Source: CAYYVJ01 sp964475115 (lineage in GTDB: Bacteria; Bacillota; Clostridia; Lachnospirales; Lachnospiraceae). From it: 47,177 nucleotides of DNA. Positions 41,908 through 47,177 of the stretch are shown one piece after another. The notes under the pieces are model-generated. The model saw only the letters and a program-made list of their open reading frames with translations, was not told the origin of the DNA and did not search any database. The DNA lies in assembly GCA_964475115.1 (NCBI GenBank), contig CAYYVJ010000006.1, positions 1 to 47,177 on the forward strand. The letters are read 5' to 3'. Each line of letters begins with the position of its first letter. Position 1 is the stretch's first letter. A program made the translations under genes and the position numbers.

Positions 41908-42924
41908 CTAAAATCTTCCTGTTGCTATCTGAACGCCTATGGATACAAAAACTACTAGAGTATCTACGATAAACCCAAGAATCATAGGCTTAAAACCAAT
42001 GTTTTTTATATCTTTAAAACTTGTTTTAAGGCCAATCGCTGATAAAGCCATTACCATGCAAAATTTTGAGGTTTTTGAAAGAGCAGGTATTAAATCATTC
42101 GGTATAATGCCTGTACTACGAAGAGCTACAACAACAAGGAATAGTATAATAAAGTAAGGAAAAATCTTCCTAAAGTTAACAGATATACGTCCATTCCCAT
42201 TCCCTGCTCTTGCCTCTAACCTTTCTGTTATAATAGAGAATATTAATACGTATGGAATGATGAATAATGTTCTTGTAAGTTTTACTATAACTGCTGTATT
42301 ACCAGCAAACTCAGAAAAAGCATAACCTGCTGCTACAACTGATGATGTGTCATTTACAGCAGTGCCCACCCACAATCCATATCCCATATTTGACATACCA
42401 ATGGCAATACCAATCCATGGAATTACAACAACCGTAAGAATATCAAATATAAAGGTTGAAGAAATTGCATATGCAATATCTTTGTCTTTTGCTTTGATAA
42501 CTGGACCTACTGTAGCCACGGCAGAACCACCACATATTGCCGTACTGACTGACAATAGATTGGTCAACTTCCAGTTCATTTTGAACATTTTTCCAATTAA
42601 GTTACCTGCACCAAATGCAGTTGCCATAGTAAAGATCATTACAAAAAGCGAGTATTTCCCTACATCTAAAACTTCAGAAAAATTCATATTAACACCCATA
42701 AGTATAATACCAATACGAAGAACCACCTTTCCAGTATAACTTACTCCTGCATTAAATTGTCTATATCTGTTTAATATGGGATTTAATGCCATACCAACCA
42801 AAAGAGCCATAACGGTAGCTCCTATAATATCACCTGGAATTAGACTACTTAAAAACATGGCTATAATAGCAACACAAGCACTAAATAACATACCTGGTGC
42901 CATATCAATTAATTTCTTAAACAT
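41908..42924 (-). CDS. YeiH-family putative sulfate/anion exporter (UPF0324)
   Basis: 338 residues with about 10 transmembrane segments. Family loops: LLVGMALNPILNRYRQFNAG, LRIGIILMGVNMNFSEVLDV, TAICGGSAVATVGPVIKAKD and GTAVNDTSSVVAAGYAFSEF. Proposed to export sulfate or related anions; direct proof is limited. Divergent from a LysR gene, the same pairing as yeiH-yeiE in Escherichia coli. Confidence 0.93.
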   Translation of the reverse strand: MFKKLIDMAPGMLFSACVAIIAMFLSSLIPGDIIGATVMALLVGMALNPILNRYRQFNAGVSYTGKVVLRIGIILMGVNMNFSEVLDVGKYSLFVMIFTMATAFGAGNLIGKMFKMNWKLTNLLSVSTAICGGSAVATVGPVIKAKDKDIAYAISSTFIFDILTVVVIPWIGIAIGMSNMGYGLWVGTAVNDTSSVVAAGYAFSEFAGNTAVIVKLTRTLFIIPYVLIFSIITERLEARAGNGNGRISVNFRKIFPYFIILFLVVVALRSTGIIPNDLIPALSKTSKFCMVMALSAIGLKTSFKDIKNIGFKPMILGFIVDTLVVFVSIGVQIATGRF

Positions 42925-43034
42925 AAGATACCTCCAACTTTTTTAATATTCACTTGAATATATCATTAATCTCCCATAAAATGAAATTATGATATTTTAT
43001 ATTTATATAAATTCTACTTATGAGGAGGCTTCGA

Positions 43035-43946
43035 ATGCTAGATCATAGATTACAGACATTTCTTACCCTTTGTGAAACTTGCAATTATACAAGAACTGCC
43101 CAAGAATTAAATATGACACAACCAGCTGTTTCACAACATATACAGTATTTAGAAAATTATTATCAAGTGAATTTAATATCAGGAAAGGGTAAAAATTTTT
43201 CCCTTACAGAAGAAGGTAAAGTATTACAACAGTATGCAAAATCACTTTATGCCAATTCCGAACGAATTTCACCTTTATTACACCGAATTAAAAATCAAGC
43301 AAAACCATTGAATTTCGGTGCCACGCTGACTATTGGAGAATACACAATTCCACCAGTATTATATCAAATTATGCGGGAAGACTCTGAAACTAACATTTCG
43401 ATGTTTGTAGAAAACACCCATGTTCTTCAAGAAATGCTCTGGGTTGGAAAAATAGATTTTGCCTTGCTAGAAGGCCATTTTAATCAAAATCAATTTGAAT
43501 ATAAACTACTATCTAATGAAACATTTATTGCTGTATGTTCCCCGGAAAATGAAATCGCATCCAAATTAAATACTCTGGATGAATTACTAAATCAGAATCT
43601 AATTCTACGTGAAGAAGGCAGCGGAACCCGCGATATATTAGAACAAGCTTTGTATAATCAAAATCTGAGTATTAAAGACTTTAACAAAAGGATTGAAATT
43701 GCAAATATGAATGCTATAAAGGAATTATGTCATAAAAACTTAGGTATAACCTTTATGTATCAGGAAGCTGTAAAAAAAGAACTCTCCCAAGGTTACCTTC
43801 GGAAAATTCCAATAGCAAACTTTAATATTAATCATCCTTTTAATTTTGTTTACTTAAAAGACTGTCCTGATCAATCTCAAATAGAATATTGGTATGAAAA
43901 AATTGTTCATTTACGGGCTCTTAACTTTCTCACTCCTCATCACTAA
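43035..43946 (+). CDS. LysR-family transcriptional regulator
   Basis: 303 residues from ATG at 43035 (GAGGAGG at 43023-43029; the ATG at 43020 is upstream of that site). N-terminal winged HTH: LDHRLQTFLTLCETCNYTRT, AQELNMTQPAVSQHIQYLEN. The C-terminal two-lobed effector domain (about 90-295) shows TIGEYTIPPVLY, LREEGSGTRDILEQAL and GITFMYQEAV; the EGSGTR block is typical of YeiE/CysL-like regulators. Likely controls the divergent yeiH gene; the 110-bp space between is AT-rich. Confidence 0.93.
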   Translation: MLDHRLQTFLTLCETCNYTRTAQELNMTQPAVSQHIQYLENYYQVNLISGKGKNFSLTEEGKVLQQYAKSLYANSERISPLLHRIKNQAKPLNFGATLTIGEYTIPPVLYQIMREDSETNISMFVENTHVLQEMLWVGKIDFALLEGHFNQNQFEYKLLSNETFIAVCSPENEIASKLNTLDELLNQNLILREEGSGTRDILEQALYNQNLSIKDFNKRIEIANMNAIKELCHKNLGITFMYQEAVKKELSQGYLRKIPIANFNINHPFNFVYLKDCPDQSQIEYWYEKIVHLRALNFLTPHH

Positions 43947-44096
43947 ATCCATTCAAATTGTATTACTTGTTATTTTCCCATTTAAGGGTTTAATATTCCA
44001 TTATATTTTAGCAAATAACAGAAAGTTCATTTTTCACATTATTTCGTGCCTTTTATTAATAATATTTAGGATATTCCAGTTCCATAATATAATTTC

Positions 44097-44178
44097 AAAA
44101 AACGAGGGGCAGCTTCTTCTGTTCATAAGCAAGGCAATTATCTTTATAACTTGCAAAATAATACAAAAGAGCTGTCCC
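44097..44178 (-). terminator. Possible terminator of the cad operon
   Basis: GGGACAGCT (complement of 44170-44178) and AGCTGCCCC (complement of 44106-44114) pair across 55 bases; the latter is followed on the minus strand by TCGTTTTTT. The long loop makes this weaker than the other terminators. The rest of 43947-44206 is AT-rich with no gene that I recognise. Confidence 0.5.
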
Positions 44179-44206
44179 TTATCTTCTTAAATATAAATAT
44201 TGAATG

Positions 44207-46342
44207 CTATTTTTTCAGTGCTCGCATTGAATTTAATACTGCGATTAATGTCACTCCAACATCACCAAGCACTGCTTCCCACATAGTACCTAAGCCCATG
44301 GCTATAAGCACAAGTAAAACAGCTTTGACTCCTAAAGAAAAAACTATATTTTGCATTACGATTGTTCTTGTTTTCTTAGCTATTTTTATAGCCGTAACAA
44401 TCTTTGAAGGTTCATCGGTCATAATAACTACATCCGCAGCTTCTATTGCTGCATCTGAACCAACGCCCCCCATTGCTATACCTATATCAGCTCTAGCTAA
44501 TACCGGAGCATCATTTATTCCATCACCTACAAATACCAACTTACCTTTAGATGATTTCTGTGCTTCTATAAATTCTAATTTTTCAACCTTTTGATCAGGT
44601 AAAAGTTCTGCATGAACTTCATCAATTCCCAGCCCCTTAGCAACTTTAGTTCCAACCGTTATATTATCTCCAGTCAACATAACAGTCTTTTTAACACCAA
44701 TTGCCTTTAAAGCCTTTATTGCCCTTGCTGAGTCTTCCTTAATTTCATCAGATATTACAATATAGCCTGTGTATTTTTTATCTACAGCAACATGAATTAC
44801 TGTTCCTATCGACTCAACCTGTACATATTTTATATTTTCTTTATTCATTAATTTATTATTCCCAGCTAAAACTTCTTTTCCTTCAACTAAAACTTTAACT
44901 CCATGGCCCAAAATTTCTTTATAATCTTTTATTAAATTCTTATCTATTTCTTTACCATAAGCACTTAAGATAGAAGTAGCTATTGGGTGATTAGAATAGC
45001 TTTCTGCATGAGCCGCAAAGCCTATAAGTTCATCTTTAGAAATATTGTTTTTTGGCTTTACATCAGTTACTTTAAATACACCCTTTGTAAGTGTTCCTGT
45101 TTTATCAAAAACAACTATTTCAACATCGTTTAATGCTTCAAGGTAATTTCCGCCCTTTACAAGGATTCCACTTCTTGAAGCCCCACCTATCCCTCCAAAG
45201 AATCCAAGTGGAATAGATATCACTAAAGCACATGGACAAGATACAACTAAGAATGCTAAGGCTCTATAAATCCACTCTGCGAATGTTGCACCTTCTATAA
45301 AAAGTGGTGGTATAACTGCTAAAGCAAGTGCTGCAAAAACAACAGCTGGTGTATAATATCTAGCAAACTTAGTTATAAAGCTCTCTGTAGGGGCCTTCTT
45401 ACTGCTTGCATTTTGAACTAAATCAAGTATCTTTGCAACAGTTGAGTCTCCAAATTCTTTTTCTACCTTGATTGTTAGAAGTCCATTCGTATTGATGACT
45501 CCACCTAAAACATTATCCCCTGCCCCTACCTCTCTAGGAACTGATTCTCCAGTCAAAGCAGATGTGTCTACCATGGAATTGCCTTCAATAATTATACCGT
45601 CAAGGGGTACTTTTTCTCCTGGTTTCACTATTATTATATCACCAATTTTAACTTCTTCAGGGTCAACTTTTCTAAGTTCATCCCCTATTTTAAGATTAGC
45701 AAAGTCGGGTCTTATATCCATAAGAGCTGATATCGATTTCCTCGAACGATTAACAGCTATGCTTTGAAAAATCTCACCAACCTGATAGAAGAGCATAACT
45801 GCAACACCCTCAGTATACTCACCAATAACAAATGCACCAATGGTTGCTACACCCATTAGGAAGTTCTCATCAAATACTTGACCTTTACGAATATTATTAA
45901 ATGCTCTTAATAATACCTTTCCTCCCACAATTACATAACTTATTAAATATAATATTAGCTCAAGTGTGTTTGGAAGCTTCATAGCTGTTGCTACTCCAAA
46001 GATTGTGGCTCCGACAACAAACTTAATTATCTCTTTTTTAATCGGACTATTATCCTCATGCTCATGGCTATCCTCTTTAGATGCTTTATTCTTGGCTTCA
46101 AGAACACTCACCTTAACATCTGGCTCATATTTATTTACTATTTTCTTAACTTCATCAATAACATCATTTTGTTTAGATGGATTATCTATTTCTAAAGTAA
46201 GCTTTGTTGATACAAAATCTACTACTGCAAACTTCACACCATCTATATTATTTGAATCCTTTTCTATCTTTGCAGCACAGTTTCCACAATCTAGTCCATC
46301 AAGTATGAACTCTTTTTTTATATGTATTTTCTCCATATTCAT
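44207..46342 (-). CDS. cadA: Heavy-metal P-type ATPase (Zn/Cd/Pb exporter, CadA type)
   Basis: 711 residues, P1B-2 type. N-terminal metal-binding domain with LDGLDCGNCAAKIE (Cys19, Cys22), a short His/Glu-rich stretch (DSHEHEDN), eight transmembrane helices, the actuator loop with SALTGESVP, the metal-site CPC motif in VSCPCALVIS (Cys369-Pro-Cys371), phosphorylation motif DKTGTLTKG with Asp413, SNHPIA-type HP motif (about residue 452), and GDGINDAPVLARADIGIAMG. CPC with these neighbours indicates Zn2+, Cd2+ or Pb2+ efflux rather than Cu+. It follows the ArsR/CadC-type gene by 12 bp in the same operon. Confidence 0.96.
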   Translation of the reverse strand: MNMEKIHIKKEFILDGLDCGNCAAKIEKDSNNIDGVKFAVVDFVSTKLTLEIDNPSKQNDVIDEVKKIVNKYEPDVKVSVLEAKNKASKEDSHEHEDNSPIKKEIIKFVVGATIFGVATAMKLPNTLELILYLISYVIVGGKVLLRAFNNIRKGQVFDENFLMGVATIGAFVIGEYTEGVAVMLFYQVGEIFQSIAVNRSRKSISALMDIRPDFANLKIGDELRKVDPEEVKIGDIIIVKPGEKVPLDGIIIEGNSMVDTSALTGESVPREVGAGDNVLGGVINTNGLLTIKVEKEFGDSTVAKILDLVQNASSKKAPTESFITKFARYYTPAVVFAALALAVIPPLFIEGATFAEWIYRALAFLVVSCPCALVISIPLGFFGGIGGASRSGILVKGGNYLEALNDVEIVVFDKTGTLTKGVFKVTDVKPKNNISKDELIGFAAHAESYSNHPIATSILSAYGKEIDKNLIKDYKEILGHGVKVLVEGKEVLAGNNKLMNKENIKYVQVESIGTVIHVAVDKKYTGYIVISDEIKEDSARAIKALKAIGVKKTVMLTGDNITVGTKVAKGLGIDEVHAELLPDQKVEKLEFIEAQKSSKGKLVFVGDGINDAPVLARADIGIAMGGVGSDAAIEAADVVIMTDEPSKIVTAIKIAKKTRTIVMQNIVFSLGVKAVLLVLIAMGLGTMWEAVLGDVGVTLIAVLNSMRALKK

Positions 46343-46354
46343 AGCCCTCTATCA

Positions 46355-46723
46355 TTAATTATTTTCATTAATATGAATTAAACCTTGATCAAATATACTC
46401 TTAACATGTTCATCGTCTAAAGAGTAATAAACTACTTTACCATCTCTTCTATTTTTAACCAGCCTTGTTTGCTTTAGAACTCTTAGTTGGTGTGAGATAG
46501 CAGATTGGTTCATATTTAAAAGTGCAGAAATGTCACAAACACACATTTCAGCTTGGAATAATGCAGATAAAATTCTAACTCTTGTACTATCACCAAGAAC
46601 TTTAAATAAATCAGCTAAATCATATAGTTTTTCCTCTTCAGGCATATCTACTCTTACTCTATTGACAACATCTTCATGAATGATGGTACAATTGCAACTG
46701 TCAGCACTTATTCTTTTCTCCAT
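46355..46723 (-). CDS. cadC: ArsR/SmtB-family metal sensor (CadC-like repressor)
   Basis: 122 residues. Winged HTH core: KVLGDSTRVRILSALFQAEM, CVCDISALLNMNQSAISHQL, RVLKQTRLVKNRRDGKVVYY. Both possible metal sites are present: N-terminal CNC (SCNCTIIH) with MCVCDI in the HTH (the alpha3N Cd/Pb/Bi site of CadC), and DDEHVKSIFDQGLIHINE at the C-terminal helix (the alpha5 Zn site as in SmtB/CzrA). Metal binding should release it from the operator and switch on cadA. Confidence 0.93.
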   Translation of the reverse strand: MEKRISADSCNCTIIHEDVVNRVRVDMPEEEKLYDLADLFKVLGDSTRVRILSALFQAEMCVCDISALLNMNQSAISHQLRVLKQTRLVKNRRDGKVVYYSLDDEHVKSIFDQGLIHINENN

Positions 46724-46753
46724 TAAATCACCTTCTTATCTATTTGCTATACA

Positions 46754-46777
46754 ACATATGAACGTTTGCTCATGTAT
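46754..46777 (-). promoter_or_regulatory. ArsR/CadC-type operator
   Basis: Imperfect palindrome ACATATGAACG-TT-TGCTCATGTAT just downstream of the cad promoter; arms resemble the TATGAAC / GTTCATA half-sites of CadC, SmtB and CzrA operators. Confidence 0.75.
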
Positions 46778-46786
46778 TCACTTGTT

Positions 46787-46815
46787 ATTCTACTCTCTTT
46801 ATATATTAATGTCAA
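46787..46815 (-). promoter_or_regulatory. cad operon promoter
   Basis: On the minus strand TTGACA (46810-46815), 17-base spacer, TAGAAT (46787-46792), about 63 bp before the arsR start. The operator lies just 3' of the -10 element, where bound repressor can block transcription. Confidence 0.78.
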
Positions 46816-46925
46816 TATTTTTTTAAATAGTTATATGATTTGGTTACAGCATTAGAGAATATAATTTAGTATAGTTAGTTTAAAATTAATAAAGGAAAGA
46901 AAACTTTAGTTAAGGAGGATACATA

Positions 46926-47165
46926 ATGGATATTATTTTAGCAATTTTACTAGGAGGTTTTTTTGGTTTTGCACTTTATTATGCTGACGCCTTAAAACCC
47001 AACAAAATCAATAACATGTTGGCATTATAAGAATTAACCATTATGAAGGTTATCATTTTTGCAATCGGAATGAGCGGACTAATGATTCTAGGGATTTTAA
47101 TGATGGGTATCGGTGTAATCATACCCGCTGTGCCATTTCAAAAGGAAAAAGCTAGCGTCAATTGA
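46926..47165 (+). pseudogene. YeeE/DUF6691-like membrane protein split by an in-frame TAA
   Basis: AAGGAGG then ATG at 46926: MDIILAILLGGFFGFALYYA, DALKPNKINNMLAL, then TAA at 47028-47030. The same frame continues ELTIMKVIIFAIGMSGLMIL up to TGA at 47163-47165. YeeE/YedE-type proteins have a near-identical layout: GFALxxxGAxNPxxILNMLRLKDLxLMKxILFAIG. The stop sits at the expected Lys position (AAA or AAG to TAA). The second half also ends early, at GVIIPAVPFQKEKASVN. No confirmed function; probably a decayed sulfur-compound transporter subunit. Confidence 0.6.
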
Positions 47166-47177
47166 CGTTAGCTTTTT
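47146..47177 (+). terminator. Terminator at the window edge
   Basis: AAAAAGCTAGCGTC-AATT-GACGTTAGCTTTTT, near-perfect 13-bp arms with flanking A and T tracts, overlapping the last codons of the broken gene. Confidence 0.88.

Noticed and set aside
1..47177. tRNA genes, CRISPR arrays or prophage
   Set aside because: I found no clover-leaf with a GTTCRANNC arm, no regularly spaced repeats and no phage structural genes.

Overview
The window is low-GC, Gram-positive DNA that best fits a plant-polysaccharide-degrading member of the Lachnospiraceae, close to the Lachnoclostridium phytofermentans group. Evidence: AGGAGG-type ribosome binding sites, an archaeal-type AspRS with GatCAB behind a T-box leader, several intracellular pectin-active enzymes without signal peptides, and protein families typical of that group (RsmH paralogue, DUF5692, TetM-like/NYN fusion). 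It is draft sequence: two runs of exactly 100 N (22677-22776 and 32276-32375) are scaffold gaps, and the second splits a gene. I see no tRNA, rRNA or CRISPR array.

Layout. 1-3.8 kb: a GH28 pectinase cut by the window edge, then an 890-residue ribosomal-protection-type GTPase fused to a YacP/Rae1-like NYN nuclease domain. 3.9-9.4 kb: transposase remnant, catalase, a Cache-GGDEF diguanylate cyclase, an RsmH-type methyltransferase, a broken SGNH hydrolase and a possible toxin-like peptide. 9.4-12.2 kb: GH88 and DUF2264 enzymes. 12.2-14.8 kb: decayed genes (ABC permease tail, selO, DsbA-like) and a 5'-eroded pirin. 14.9-21.9 kb: MATE exporter and nitroreductase, asparagine synthetase, then a translationally coupled GH95 / rhamnogalacturonan acetylesterase pair. 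21.9-22.6 kb: a mosaic of glmS, purA and gdhA fragments. 22.8-27.8 kb: T-box - aspS2 - gatC - gatA - gatB, the tRNA-dependent amidation operon. 27.8-29.2 kb: a second mosaic (fhuC-like, ppx-like, GGDEF and lipoprotein fragments). 29.2-33.9 kb: small LuxR-HTH operon, ferritin, MetY, membrane-anchored LuxR regulator, four-helix protein. 34-38.1 kb: ChrA, two small ORFs, TruA, two more deletion scars, metallophosphoesterase. 38.2-40.1 kb: DUF5692 membrane protein divergent from a FadR-type GntR regulator, with two matching operator-like palindromes between them. 40.3-47.2 kb: UDG-like/ExoA repair pair, YeiH/LysR pair, ArsR-CadA metal-efflux operon, and a broken YeeE/DUF6691 gene.

How it works together. 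GH28, GH88, DUF2264, GH95 and the acetylesterase look like parts of one cytoplasmic pectin / rhamnogalacturonan oligosaccharide programme. AspS2 and GatCAB form a transamidation route whose T-box contains overlapping Glu/Asn codons. ArsR-CadA is a metal-responsive efflux unit.

The most unusual points are (i) the fusion of an A-site-type GTPase with a Rae1-like nuclease domain, and (ii) about ten loci where a gene's ends survive but its interior is missing. The second pattern means either active reductive evolution by short deletions or a systematic assembly problem; reads across the junctions would decide.
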